A stretch of 64,000 nucleotides of DNA from Acinetobacter genomosp. 15BJ (GTDB lineage Bacteria > Pseudomonadota > Gammaproteobacteria > Pseudomonadales > Moraxellaceae): assembly GCF_000400715.1 (NCBI RefSeq), contig NZ_KE007351.1, forward strand, positions 400,001 to 464,000. The letters are read 5' to 3'. The notes under the pieces were generated by a model. It saw only the letters and a list, made by a program, of their open reading frames with translations. It was not told the DNA's origin and made no database searches. Positions 18,406 to 27,651 of this stretch are shown here, in pieces; position 1 is the stretch's first letter; each line of letters begins with the position of its first letter. Both the position numbers and the translations under genes were made by a program.

Positions 18406-19259
18406 GACTTATCCTTGATAGCCTGCTCACTGATATGTTCAGTACCTGATTTAATCGCATCAATCGCGCACTCACTTAATAGACGTTTGACGTTGCCAAT
18501 CCGCCCTTCGCTGATATTATGAATCAAATTAATCTTAGTTGTATCGGTTAAATTAGAGGGTTCTTTAAGTGGTAAAAACCGCTCAAAGCTGCCAACCATT
18601 CGCTTAAACTCACCATCATTATTCCATGTCGATAATTCAGCCACATCAAAACGACTGGCGTGCTGCGGATCAGTGTGCAATATCCTCACTGCATCTTTAG
18701 TTCCCGCAATAACCAATGGAATTTCAAGTTCATTACATAGGAATTTGAGACAATTCATGATTTGACGTTGCTGTCTGGCTGTACCAGTCAAAAAGGAATG
18801 AATTTCATCAATGATTAGTAGTTTGACCTGACATTCCTTAAACGCATGAATCATCTGGTAGCGCAGCATCGCAGTTGAGCCGCTACCCTTATACGGTAAA
18901 GCTAAATTTTCCAAAATACTGATATATAGCTCTTTTTCATTTGGTGATGGTGGGGCTTGTATCGAGATCACTGGCACAACCCAGCGAATATCATCTTCGA
19001 TATAACTTTGCCCAAACTTTTTGACGAACTGCTTGATTACCGTAGTCTTGCCATTATTGGATTCACCCACCACGAGCAAATTGGGCATACGATGCTGCTT
19101 AGTGCGATTTAATAAACCCTGCATGAGATTAAGAAGTTGATTGGCTTTGGAATAACCAATCCAGCGTGGCTGGTCAATAAACGCAATCCGCTCACGATCA
19201 GGCAGTATGACGTTAGGCCGAAATTTTTCATGAATGTGGAGGTACGCTGCATCCTGCAT
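18363..19259 (-). CDS. TnsC/TniB-like AAA+ transposition regulator
   Basis: A 298-residue ATPase. Walker A is VVGESNNGKTTVIKQF (about residues 63-78), Walker B is VKLLIIDEIHSF (about 143-154), and the sensor-like LVIAGTKDA follows. TniB/TnsC proteins form ATP-dependent filaments that connect the target complex to the transposase. The ATG shares one base with the stop of the tnsB-like gene (TAATG), indicating coupled translation. Confidence 0.92.
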   Translation of the reverse strand: MQDAAYLHIHEKFRPNVILPDRERIAFIDQPRWIGYSKANQLLNLMQGLLNRTKQHRMPNLLVVGESNNGKTTVIKQFVKKFGQSYIEDDIRWVVPVISIQAPPSPNEKELYISILENLALPYKGSGSTAMLRYQMIHAFKECQVKLLIIDEIHSFLTGTARQQRQIMNCLKFLCNELEIPLVIAGTKDAVRILHTDPQHASRFDVAELSTWNNDGEFKRMVGSFERFLPLKEPSNLTDTTKINLIHNISEGRIGNVKRLLSECAIDAIKSGTEHISEQAIKDKSWLRPTQGIRKVIG

Positions 19260-21253
19260 TATTCAATATCCTCAAAATAGGTTGGCGCATCATTATCCAA
19301 AGCATGCTGCTGAGTCTGGCTGACTGGTTGAATTGTCATGTCACCCGACACTGCACAATCTTGCTCAGATATAAGTGCTGCTTGCTCGACAGGCTGATAA
19401 ACATCTTGTGATTTAATATGCGTTTTACGGCGTTGCTCTTGTCGCCTTAGCGTCTTGGTATTTTTTTGTGATTCATCGACCAGTTTCTGCATATCTTCCC
19501 ATGCTTGATAGATTAAACCCTCGCTCACAGTGCCATGCTTTGCTTTTACCATGCGATAAAGCTGGTTGTATTCCCATAAACTCATGACAGGTAAAGCTTG
19601 ATTGGCATACGGGATTTTAAAATATTGGCGTAGAAAAGGATCAAAAAACCAGATAATGCTGATATCACGCGGGTCTTGCTTAAATAAAAATTTCTTTTTC
19701 TGCTTATCTTCACTGATATTAATCAGACTGTTCAAGCAAGGGTCATAATAGTGAATCCCATTGATCGTGACCCCTGTATGCTGAATAGTACGCTCAAAGC
19801 TAGGCATGAAATCTAAAGTTAGAGTTTGTGCATCAGCAGGGATTACTGGTAAACCGCTCCCAGCTTCAACTCCATCACCAAATATACCGATACGCCACTG
19901 GTCATTAGGTGTACGTCCAATGCCAGAGTGAATAGATTGGTGATAAATTCGGGTCACGTAGTTTAAAAACCAGCGCTCAAATTCATCTAATGTAAGTGCC
20001 GCATTTTTTTCAGCATCATAGCCATCGCGCTGCTTAATATTTGAAAAAGTCGTGCCAGGCAATTCATGCACCTTGTGCATGATATTGCCGATTAGCCGCT
20101 CAATGTGACCACCATATTCAGGACGGGCCAATGGTCGAAATTCAATGCCAATACCATGCAGCGCACAAGACTTCCTAAGACTCTCTGCTCTAAAATCAGA
20201 ACCATTATCCACATGAATTTTTTGTGGTATACCAAAGACATCCCAACTGACATCAGTCAAACCATGCTTGATTAAAAGTTCTTGTTTAGGCAGGATACTG
20301 CGCGATAGACACATAGCCACGGATGTCACAGACGGCGCATCTAGTGAAATATAATAGCCCGTAATCATGCGGCTATAGATATCAATAGCAACTGTGATAA
20401 ATGGTCGGCCTATCGGCTTACGATGCTTATCATCTACTAAAATAATATCAGCGGGAGTATGGTCAATCTGAATGACTGCCATCGGATAGTCTACCTGCGG
20501 AAACTGCCCGACTTTCGGTGTAAATTTATTTTTGGCGCGCTCTCGATACCCTCTTTTTTTCAAATGATCTTTCTCAGGTATCCTTTCAATTTGATAGCGA
20601 ATGGCATTTTTGCTTGGTTTATCCCAACCCATCTGATGACAGCGTTTAAAAACTTCACGGATTGTTGCTTCAACCGTTGGGCGCTGAATGCTTAAATAAT
20701 ATTCCTGAATAACCGTATCAATTAACTCTCGGATATGGTCATGTAAACGTCTATTGCCTGAAACCCATCCGCGCTTTTTATCTAATAGGGACGCAATAGA
20801 ATAAGTGCTGGTGTAGGCATTCATCCAACGCATTAATGTTCGGGTTGACACACCACATTCACTCGCCCATTTTTCAATTTCACCTGACCACGAATTAATA
20901 CGGATGTCCGAATCACCCATGAGGGGTTTAATCGCCATATAACGCTTTTGTGCTTTTTCCCAATCCATATCGCTAATTTCATCGGCATGAACTTGAACAC
21001 TAGCACCTTGCTTACTACGCACATTATTAAAATCATGCACGCTCAAGATTTCATTGCGCAGTGTCTTTAGATTCTTAAATGTTGCTTGATTGGAATCTAT
21101 CAAATGCAACAATTGATACTCATGATCTGTATTCTTGTGGCGATAAATACCGCCAGTCGTCAGGTGAACGGCTTCGCGCCAAATGCCAAAGCCTGTTTTA
21201 GTCGGTTCATCTTGAATATCACTATCAGCCTGATCATTATTTGGTAGGTTCAT
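19259..21253 (-). CDS. TnsB/TniA-like DDE transposase
   Basis: A 664-residue protein. The ATG at 21253 is chosen because GGAGG lies six bases upstream; the frame is open further to 21304. The N-terminal half has HTH DNA-binding segments (WASECGVSTRTLMRWMNAY). The integrase core has the three acidic residues in VIQIDHTPADIILVDD, IHVDNGSDFRAES and ARPEYGGHIERLIG. TnsB cuts the 3' ends and joins them to target DNA. It overlaps tnsA by 17 bp. Confidence 0.93.
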   Translation of the reverse strand: MNLPNNDQADSDIQDEPTKTGFGIWREAVHLTTGGIYRHKNTDHEYQLLHLIDSNQATFKNLKTLRNEILSVHDFNNVRSKQGASVQVHADEISDMDWEKAQKRYMAIKPLMGDSDIRINSWSGEIEKWASECGVSTRTLMRWMNAYTSTYSIASLLDKKRGWVSGNRRLHDHIRELIDTVIQEYYLSIQRPTVEATIREVFKRCHQMGWDKPSKNAIRYQIERIPEKDHLKKRGYRERAKNKFTPKVGQFPQVDYPMAVIQIDHTPADIILVDDKHRKPIGRPFITVAIDIYSRMITGYYISLDAPSVTSVAMCLSRSILPKQELLIKHGLTDVSWDVFGIPQKIHVDNGSDFRAESLRKSCALHGIGIEFRPLARPEYGGHIERLIGNIMHKVHELPGTTFSNIKQRDGYDAEKNAALTLDEFERWFLNYVTRIYHQSIHSGIGRTPNDQWRIGIFGDGVEAGSGLPVIPADAQTLTLDFMPSFERTIQHTGVTINGIHYYDPCLNSLINISEDKQKKKFLFKQDPRDISIIWFFDPFLRQYFKIPYANQALPVMSLWEYNQLYRMVKAKHGTVSEGLIYQAWEDMQKLVDESQKNTKTLRRQEQRRKTHIKSQDVYQPVEQAALISEQDCAVSGDMTIQPVSQTQQHALDNDAPTYFEDIE

Positions 21254-21905
21254 GCCATACCTCCGTTGCTTCATTTTTAATATCCGACCACACATCAAAG
21301 CCAATCTTTTGCCTTGCCATTAAATGCCAAATGATCTGATGCCCTCGTGGTCGATAGATGTATCCCTTAAAGAACCGTTCCAACAAATACTCAACTGTGG
21401 TATTCCCCATAAGTTCGATCTGTTGCAAGATAGCCGCCACTTCGCGCTCGTCTACTGCGAGATTTTTATATCGTGCTAAAAATTGGATATTCTCCAATGC
21501 TAAATGGCGAATGCGTCCCTCGTCATAGATAGCAAAGCGAAAATCACGTTCTTTGCACCATTGCATTGCTGCTTTCCATTTGATTGACCAATCACGCCAG
21601 TGTTTTTTCCATTCTTCTTGAGGCTTAACTTCAACCAGCATAGAGCGATCATCATAGCCGCTGATACCGCGATGCATTTTGACCTGTACAAAGAAATCTG
21701 GAGTGTAATGATATGTCCTACCATTTTTTCTAAATGGAATCACAATAGGTTGGGCTACGATATCAATCACATCCTTTCTAAACGACTGATAGACTAAAAA
21801 ATCGCGCTCCAGCGTAGACTCATACGGAACAGCTTCACCACGAAAACTAATTTGCCCTGAAACACTTCTCCATGTGGGGTTTATTTTTCTTTCTTGTTTT
21901 AGCAT
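21237..21905 (-). CDS. TnsA/TniC-like endonuclease
   Basis: A 222-residue protein from ATG 21905 (a TTG at 21935 is an alternative that would overlap the end repeats). The restriction-enzyme-like catalytic residues are visible: E in PYESTLERDF, D in YTPDFFVQVK, and the E-x-K of MLVEVKPQEEW. TnsA cuts the 5' ends, giving cut-and-paste transposition with TnsB. No good ribosome-binding site is seen before either start. The start region lies beside TnsB-binding-like repeats, so the transposase may repress its own operon. Confidence 0.9.
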   Translation of the reverse strand: MLKQERKINPTWRSVSGQISFRGEAVPYESTLERDFLVYQSFRKDVIDIVAQPIVIPFRKNGRTYHYTPDFFVQVKMHRGISGYDDRSMLVEVKPQEEWKKHWRDWSIKWKAAMQWCKERDFRFAIYDEGRIRHLALENIQFLARYKNLAVDEREVAAILQQIELMGNTTVEYLLERFFKGYIYRPRGHQIIWHLMARQKIGFDVWSDIKNEATEVWHEPTK

Positions 21906-21910
21906 ATGTT

Positions 21911-22040
21911 GACACCTATTTCGGGTAAATTCCAATTCAATGACATCTATTTAGGTAAATTATGACATTAATTTAGGGTAAAATAGCTCTAATAGTCAAT
22001 AGAATTGAAAGTATTTTGACATTTATTTAGGTAAATGACA
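21911..22040. repeat. Right transposon end with four TnsB-binding-like repeats
   Basis: Four repeats of GACAT-C/T-TATTTAGGTAAAT type begin at 21911 (degenerate, CCTATTTCGGG), 21942, 21964 and 22018; the last runs to the terminal TGACA. They are inverted relative to the left-end repeats. The first two are between the two candidate starts of the TnsA-like gene and its upstream region. Confidence 0.85.
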
Positions 22041-22045
22041 GTGGT
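22041..22045. repeat. Right target-site duplication GTGGT
   Basis: Identical to 1936-1940 on the other side of the element; it codes for the Gly-Gly part of comM. Confidence 0.93.
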
Positions 22046-22693
22046 TCTCAACCCAAACCCGGCGAAATCACCTTAGCGCATTTGGGTGTTTTATTTTTGG
22101 ATGAATTGCCCGAATTTGATCGTAAGGTACTTGAGGTACTGCGCCAACCACTGGAGTCCAAAGAAATTGTGATTTCACGCGCGGCACGACAAATGACTTT
22201 TCCTGCAAGTTTTCAGTTTATAGCCGCAATGAACCCTTGCCCTTGTGGTTATGCCTTTAATCAGGATAGTCGTTGCCAATGTTCGCCTGACAGCATTCAA
22301 CGTTATCAAAATCGGATTTCAGGGCCTTTGTTAGACCGCATTGATTTGCACATTGATGTGCCACCCTTACAGGCACAAGAATTACAGGATCGTACCCCAA
22401 CCGAAAACTCTGACACGGTACGACAACGCGTTATCCATGCTTATGACAAACAGATCCAAAGACAACATTGTTTAAATCAGGCGCTCTCTCCAAAATTATT
22501 GGAACAGCATGCCTTATTAGATGACAGCTCGACAAAAATTATTGAAATAGCACAACAGCGGCTCAACCTTTCTGCTCGTGCCTATCATCGGGTGTTAAGA
22601 GTGGCTCGAACGATTGCAGATCTAGCCGAAAGTGAATTCATCAGTAGCAGCCATATTACTGAAGCCTTGTCCTATCGCGGTCAGCAAAGCTAA
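22046..22693 (+). pseudogene. comM: comM, 3' part
   Basis: In frame with the 5' part once the element and one GTGGT are removed; together they give about 495 residues, the normal ComM length. This piece has Walker B (VLFLDELPEFDRKVLEVLRQ), the arginine-finger region and the zinc-coordinating motif MNPCPCGYAFNQDSRCQCSP, plus the C-terminal Mg-chelatase helical domain (RAYHRVLRVARTIADL). An ATG-less ORF could restart at 22082, but the product would lack Walker A and be inactive. Confidence 0.95.
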
Positions 22694-22719
22694 AAAAGCG
22701 ACCTCACGGTCGCTTTTTT
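22692..22719. terminator. Bidirectional terminator between comM and torF
   Basis: A stem of AAAAAAGCGACC and its complement around a TCAC loop, with T-runs on both strands. It overlaps the comM stop and serves the converging genes. Confidence 0.9.
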
Positions 22720-22734
22720 ATAGATCAGACTCAA

Positions 22735-23523
22735 TTAGAAGGCATAACCTAAAGCTAATACCACTTTATTCTTTTGTTTAGTTTCATCACGGGTATAGCC
22801 GCCAAAAATATAATCCAGACTCCACGTTGCGCCTGTATTACCCAAAGGATGTGATAAACCCAACGTTGCATGACGGAAAGCAAAATCTGTTTTGGTTACA
22901 TCGCCAGCTTTGGCCTGATAAGCCAGATACTCGTCGTCATCGCCATAATAATAGGCTGCAACTTGTGCTTTCCCCGTAAAGCCCCCTGCAAGTTTTGGCG
23001 CATAGGTCGCCAAGAAATAGGTATCGCCCTTGTTTCCAAAAGTCACATTATTCAATAAAGTCTGTGCGGTAATGCTGAAATCTTTATAACTTAGCCCCAA
23101 GATGGTTTCATAACCTGTCGATTCCCAACCTGGATAATAGTAATAAACCGTTCCCCCAATTTGATAACCAATATCCTCGGTAATTTTGCCTTTATAGCCC
23201 GCGTAAAAATCGTTTTCGAAGGATTTTTTCTCTTCCTTCACATCGGTTGGTGAAGTATTAAAATCAGCATAGGCAGCGGTTAAAGTCGAAAACCAATAAC
23301 CCAAATAAAATCCACTGTCATGTGTATAATCCAGCCCCCCTTGCACTGCTGGTGTATCACTTTCCGGTGAGTTGGTCATCCCACGTAAATTGTAGCTTGA
23401 TACAACATTCACATTACCTGTAATCGTTCCTGGGAATGGCAGTTTTGTTTCTTCAGCCAAACTCAAAGTTGATGTTGCAGTCATCATTCCCAATACAGCA
23501 GCCTTGCATGCAAATTTCATCAT
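22735..23523 (-). CDS. TorF-family putative porin (copy 1)
   Basis: A 262-residue outer-membrane protein with signal peptide (MMKFACKAAVLGMMTATSTLSLA) and alternating beta-strands. Motifs typical of the family are GNVNVVSSYNLRGMTNS near the N-terminus, PAVQGGLDYTHDSGFYLGYW, and the terminal aromatic ALGYAF. GGGGAG lies just upstream of ATG 23523. It is paralogous to the gene at 24760-25530, sharing the first residues MMKFACKA and the leader. Substrate unknown. Confidence 0.85.
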   Translation of the reverse strand: MMKFACKAAVLGMMTATSTLSLAEETKLPFPGTITGNVNVVSSYNLRGMTNSPESDTPAVQGGLDYTHDSGFYLGYWFSTLTAAYADFNTSPTDVKEEKKSFENDFYAGYKGKITEDIGYQIGGTVYYYYPGWESTGYETILGLSYKDFSITAQTLLNNVTFGNKGDTYFLATYAPKLAGGFTGKAQVAAYYYGDDDEYLAYQAKAGDVTKTDFAFRHATLGLSHPLGNTGATWSLDYIFGGYTRDETKQKNKVVLALGYAF

Positions 23524-23567
23524 ATTGGTCTCCCCCTATATTTTAGATACTCAATTGATTTTTAAGC

Positions 23568-23608
23568 TTTAAATTGCATCACAAGCTAATTAGCAATTGC
23601 TGTGCCAA
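23568..23608 (-). promoter_or_regulatory. Conserved 41-bp leader element upstream of torF copy 1
   Basis: This 41-bp block matches 25570-25610, at a similar distance upstream of the second TorF gene, in 37 of 41 positions. It contains the perfect palindrome AGCAATTGCT (23592-23601). Conservation outside the coding sequence suggests a shared operator. The rest of the 23524-23916 gap is AT-rich with no gene; a GCTGTT/AACAGC inverted repeat lies at about 23812-23836. Confidence 0.55.
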
Positions 23609-23916
23609 ATCACAAAAACAAAAAAAAGACAAATAAAATCAAACACTAATAAAAATCAACTCAATATTTTCTAAGTTCTAAGACAAAGTATTTCTAATCA
23701 TGCAACTGAAATGAGCGACTGCTACCCTTCATAGCGCATAAAAAGCACCTTTTTAGCCAAGCTAATAATTTTTATTCATTCAAAACTTTAGTTCCTGAAC
23801 AGCATAAAAAAACAGCAAATTCAAAAGAAACGCTGTTTAATAATCATCATCCAACAAGATTCGCATGCTGTTCCTTAAAAAGTGCGGACAACATAAAAAT
23901 TTTCAGACTGGCTGAT

Positions 23917-24684
23917 ATGATGATTAATGAAACCGTCTTGCTGACTTTAGGGTTCTTTGCTTTCTGTGGTGGTCTGATTGATGCTGCAGTTGGCGGTGGC
24001 GGTTTAGTACAAATACCTGCCTTACTACATGCTTTGCCACAACACAGTATCGCGACCGTTTTGGGTACAAATAAGTTAGCTGTTTGGGCTGGAACAGCAT
24101 CTTCTATTTTTAAATTTGTTCATAAAATCAAGTTTGTGTGGAAGCTTCTGATTCCCACAATGCTTGCAGCATTTATATTTGCATTTATTGGTGCAATGAC
24201 CACTGCCTACATTCCAAAGCAATTGATGACATATGTCATTTTTTGTTTACTCATCATCATGGCTGTCTATACGTTTTTGAAGAAGGATTTAGGTGCACGA
24301 AGTACTTATCTCAAATGTGGGCATAAAGAAATCTTCCTTGGAGTCCTTTTTGGCGGCTTGATTGGCTTTTATGATGGTGTTTTTGGGCCGGGTAGCGGAA
24401 GTTTTCTACTCTTTCTGTTTGTAAAAGTTTTCGGTTTTGATTTCCTCAATGCTTCAGCATCGGCAAAGGTTATTAACCTTGGGACATTTAGCGCAGCACT
24501 TTTGTTTTTTATACCTACAGGGCATGTATTGTGGGAAATTGGATTAACGATCGCCGTCTGTAATATTATGGGTTCTTTAGTGGGTGTTTTTCTGGCATTA
24601 CGATATGGCAGTCAGTTTATTAGATTATTTTTTCTGATCCTTTTGGTCTTTCTGATTATCAGAATGGGGTTCTCTATATTTTAA
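23917..24684 (+). CDS. TSUP-family transporter (TauE/SafE)
   Basis: A 255-residue membrane protein with about eight membrane segments. Two repeated family motifs are visible: GGLIDAAVGGGGLVQIPAL (about residues 18-36) and GFYDGVFGPGSGSF (about 149-162). TSUP proteins export or import sulfite, sulfonates or related organic anions. ATG 23920 is an alternative start. It lies alone between the two TorF genes. Confidence 0.85.
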   Translation: MMINETVLLTLGFFAFCGGLIDAAVGGGGLVQIPALLHALPQHSIATVLGTNKLAVWAGTASSIFKFVHKIKFVWKLLIPTMLAAFIFAFIGAMTTAYIPKQLMTYVIFCLLIIMAVYTFLKKDLGARSTYLKCGHKEIFLGVLFGGLIGFYDGVFGPGSGSFLLFLFVKVFGFDFLNASASAKVINLGTFSAALLFFIPTGHVLWEIGLTIAVCNIMGSLVGVFLALRYGSQFIRLFFLILLVFLIIRMGFSIF

Positions 24685-24715
24685 GCAGGCTTAATATCTC
24701 GGTGCCTGAATCAAT

Positions 24716-24743
24716 AAAAAGCCAGCAACAGTGCTAGCTTTTT
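24716..24743. terminator. Bidirectional terminator between the TSUP and torF2 genes
   Basis: AAAAAGCCAGCA and TGCTAGCTTTTT form a stem with one C-A mismatch around ACAG, T-rich on both sides, between two converging genes. Confidence 0.8.
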
Positions 24744-24759
24744 ATTTACTCAAAGAAAC

Positions 24760-25530
24760 TTAGAATGCTTTAGTCAATGTAAACACAGCACCTGTCTCAA
24801 CGCCACGCTTATAAGGTTGAGTCTGCGCATCGATATTGGTACCTACCGCTGCGAGTTCAGCCGTTAAACCCGATACTGATTTAACGCTATAAGTCACACC
24901 TGCTTTCCAGTCGACATAATTATCTTTAGCATCTTTTTGACCAAAAGCTTCATCAAGATCTACTTTGGTATAGCCAATGCTTGCAACACCACCGAAACCG
25001 GTATCAGCGAAAGGAACATTATAAGTAGCGTTTACATACCAGCCATTCTCATCTGTACCTGCAAAATCATTGGTATAGTTCAAACTACCCAATAAGCTGT
25101 CGCCAGATGCCAAGACATTTTTAAAGCCTAATTTTGCATATAATTCTAACCAGTTCAGATCAGATGCACTTGGATAGCCGTAGTACCATAAACCCACATC
25201 TAAAGTCGGTTTACCCGCAAATGGAAGTTCAGTCGCATAGCCCACATATGGATCTAACTCCAAATGTGGATCTGGAGCACCAAAATTAACATTTGAACCC
25301 CACACACCGGCATATAAACCAGATGAATGTGTCAATGTAAAACCACCTTGCACCGCAGGATCACTTTCAGTTTGAGTAATACCACGATAACGATAATCTG
25401 TCGTTAAAGCAGCGGTTCCAGAAAAGCTAAGGCCGTATTGAGATAATGTATTTGTTTCTTCCGCCATAGCAAAAGTCGAAGTCACTGCACAAATACTCAA
25501 CGCGATTGCTTTACATGCAAATTTCATCAT
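24760..25530 (-). CDS. TorF-family putative porin (copy 2)
   Basis: A 256-residue outer-membrane protein. The start at 25530 (MMKFACKAIALSIC) is preceded by GGGGGAG; the frame extends to 25545. Motifs match the family: GTAALTTDYRYRGITQTES, PAVQGGFTLTHSSGLYAGVWG and a C-terminal VFTLTKAF. It is more divergent in the middle than copy 1 but clearly paralogous. Probably a substrate-specific porin. Confidence 0.85.
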   Translation of the reverse strand: MMKFACKAIALSICAVTSTFAMAEETNTLSQYGLSFSGTAALTTDYRYRGITQTESDPAVQGGFTLTHSSGLYAGVWGSNVNFGAPDPHLELDPYVGYATELPFAGKPTLDVGLWYYGYPSASDLNWLELYAKLGFKNVLASGDSLLGSLNYTNDFAGTDENGWYVNATYNVPFADTGFGGVASIGYTKVDLDEAFGQKDAKDNYVDWKAGVTYSVKSVSGLTAELAAVGTNIDAQTQPYKRGVETGAVFTLTKAF

Positions 25531-25569
25531 ATTGATCTCCCCCATGATGGATATTCGACTGATTTATGT

Positions 25570-25610
25570 TTTAAATTGCATCGAAAAGTAATTAGCAATT
25601 GCTGTGCCAA
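25570..25610 (-). promoter_or_regulatory. Conserved 41-bp leader element upstream of torF copy 2
   Basis: The counterpart of 23568-23608, with only four differences. It keeps the AGCAATTGCT palindrome (25594-25603). The remaining stretch to 26279 is AT-rich, with no gene that I can support. Confidence 0.55.
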
Positions 25611-26061
25611 CTCTATCAAAACTGCGTTAAATCTCGATTTTGTCCCATAAAAGTGCTGAGCGTCGGTCATCTGTGCCTTGGAATTGATCTTTATCAAAAA
25701 CAGATCTGTTTTTTTGAACTATTTGGAAGCATCATAAAAATAAAGGCTATTTACTGCACAAAAAAGAGGCATATCTGCAAAGGAAAAAATCAACACAGCG
25801 TTTAAAAGATAAGCATCGTGTAGAAAAAGCAAGCAGTGTTCCATAAAAGTGCATCGGTAAAAAACTTAAATTCGCCTGAACATCTGTAACTTTTGGATTG
25901 ATGAGTCACTGTCATTCGTCGGGATGGTATTTTTTGCAAACCGATACGCTTATTTTTTAAACAAAGAAAAAATAACTCATTAAATAAAAAGAAAAAATAA
26001 TGCAATAAATCACATATTTTTATAAAAATAAATCAAAAAATATACAGCCTATTTTACAACC

Positions 26062-26090
26062 AAATTAAATTAAATTAAATTAAATTAAAT
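26062..26090. repeat. Tandem AAATT pentamer tract
   Basis: Nearly six perfect copies of the 5-mer AAATT lie about 190 bp upstream of the OprD-like porin gene, within an AT-rich region. The distance is long for a promoter spacer; such tracts can vary in copy number. Confidence 0.75.
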
Positions 26091-26279
26091 ATAAAAATCA
26101 TTATTTTAAATTTAATTTAACGGTTTTTTAAACAGGAAACAAATCATAAAATTATATAAGTATTTTATTTAATATTAATTAAATTATTTTAATAAAAATC
26201 TATCTTTTTTATGCATAACTTATACAATTGGTCAAAATTTCGGTTCTATCCCAAATTTATTTTTTTAATGAGGCGAGCT

Positions 26280-27554
26280 ATGCCAAAGGCAAATAAACTT
26301 ACTTTAGCGGTTTTGATTAATGCCGCGTTAATTACCTCAACATATGCAAGCGAACAAAGCGAAGCAAAAGGACTTGTTGAAGATGCCAAAGGGGATATTT
26401 TATTCCGTACTGGTTATTTAAATCGTGACAAAAAGAATGGTGTCAAAGACACGAGCTCATATGCTCAGACGGCAATGGTGAAACTGGAAACTGGTTTTAC
26501 TCAAGGTTTAGTTGGCTTTGGTGCGGGTGTTATTGGTGACGGCTCTTTTAAATTAGGCTCAAACAACAATTCTGGTAACGGTATGATTCCGAAACGTCCA
26601 GATGGTTCGGCTTATGATCACTGGGCACGTGGTGGCGGTTTTGTTAAAGCCCGTATCTCGAATACGACGGTCACTTACGGTACACAAATTTTAGATCTAC
26701 CTGTCTTGGCAAGTAATACCACGCGTTTGGTTCCTGAATACTTTGAAGGTGTTTTGGCAACAAGCCGTGAAATTAATGGCTTAGAATTAACGGCAGGTAA
26801 ATTCACCAAGGATCAGTACTCTGATCAAATCAATCGCGATGGCCGAAAGCTTGATAGTGCTGTAGTTTGGGGTGCGAAATACAAATTTGATGACAACTTA
26901 AATGCAGCTTATTTCGGCTTAGACAGCAAAGATAAGTTGGATCGTCATTATATCAATGTGAACTATAAGCAGCCATTAGATAAAAACAGTGGTTTGACTT
27001 ATGACTTAAGCGCATACCACACCAAGTGGGATGAAAAAGGCAGTACTTATTCAAGTACAACTGATGATTTGTCTAATCGTAAGAACACCATTTGGGCACT
27101 TTCTAGCACCTATAACACAGGTCCGCATAGTGTGATGTTGGCTTACCAACAAAACAATGGCAATACTGGTTATGATTATGGTGAGAATGCTGATGGTGCA
27201 CAAAGTATCTATTTGCCAAACTCTTACTTGTCTGACTTCATTGGTAACAGTGAAAAATCTGCGCAACTTCAATATAACGTAGACTTTGGTGGTTATGGTG
27301 TTCCTGGTTTAAGCTGGACGACTGCATATGTTTACGGTTGGGACATTAAAGTTAAGAACTTGACTGACAATGCCAAAGAACGTGAGTTCTTTAACCAAGT
27401 GAAATACACTGTTCAATCTGGTTTTGCTAAAGATGCAAGCTTACGCTTACGTCACTCATACTATCGTGCGAGTGATGACTACCAAACAAATGCCTACATT
27501 GGTGATACCAACGAATGGCGTATCTGGCTTGATATCCCTGTGAAATTATTCTAA
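26280..27554 (+). CDS. OprD-family outer-membrane porin
   Basis: A 424-residue porin. The ATG at 26280 (MPKANKLTLAVLIN) follows GAGGCGAG and gives a normal signal peptide ending TYA-SEQS; the frame is open to 26211. Family features: a start of mature protein at about EDAKGDILFRTGYLNRD, the box RGGGFVKARISNTTVTYGTQ (about 122-142), LDLPVLASNTTRLVPEYFEG, and a C-terminal aromatic (LDIPVKLF). OprD-type channels take up amino acids, peptides or organic acids. Substrate not deducible. It has its own terminator. Confidence 0.9.
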   Translation: MPKANKLTLAVLINAALITSTYASEQSEAKGLVEDAKGDILFRTGYLNRDKKNGVKDTSSYAQTAMVKLETGFTQGLVGFGAGVIGDGSFKLGSNNNSGNGMIPKRPDGSAYDHWARGGGFVKARISNTTVTYGTQILDLPVLASNTTRLVPEYFEGVLATSREINGLELTAGKFTKDQYSDQINRDGRKLDSAVVWGAKYKFDDNLNAAYFGLDSKDKLDRHYINVNYKQPLDKNSGLTYDLSAYHTKWDEKGSTYSSTTDDLSNRKNTIWALSSTYNTGPHSVMLAYQQNNGNTGYDYGENADGAQSIYLPNSYLSDFIGNSEKSAQLQYNVDFGGYGVPGLSWTTAYVYGWDIKVKNLTDNAKEREFFNQVKYTVQSGFAKDASLRLRHSYYRASDDYQTNAYIGDTNEWRIWLDIPVKLF

Positions 27555-27574
27555 TTCACAGTTGATCAAGCAAT

Positions 27575-27608
27575 AAAAAAACTCCATTCAAATGAATGGA
27601 GTTTTTTT
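27575..27608. terminator. Terminator after the OprD-like gene
   Basis: A long perfect stem (AAAAAAACTCCATTCA with its complement) around an AA loop, T-rich on both strands; it also serves the converging ppa gene. Confidence 0.9.
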
Positions 27609-27651
27609 ATGACCAAGCTTTAAAAGCTAAAGCTTGGTCAAGCATTCAAAG

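Larger units (their letters stand above)
1941..22040. mobile_element. 20.1-kb Tn7/Tn6022-like transposon inserted in comM, carrying metal efflux genes
   Basis: The element begins TGTCATTTACCTAAATA and ends with the exact inverted complement, flanked by GTGGT duplications. It encodes a heteromeric transposase at the right end (TnsA-like endonuclease, TnsB-like DDE transposase, TnsC-like ATPase, TniQ), two accessory ORFs downstream of these, and a TnsE-like gene at the left end. AbaR/AbGRI resistance islands of Acinetobacter are built on Tn6022-like elements in this same gene. Here the cargo is a heavy-metal RND module with no antibiotic-resistance gene visible. The target is comM between the Walker A and B coding segments. 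Confidence 0.93.
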
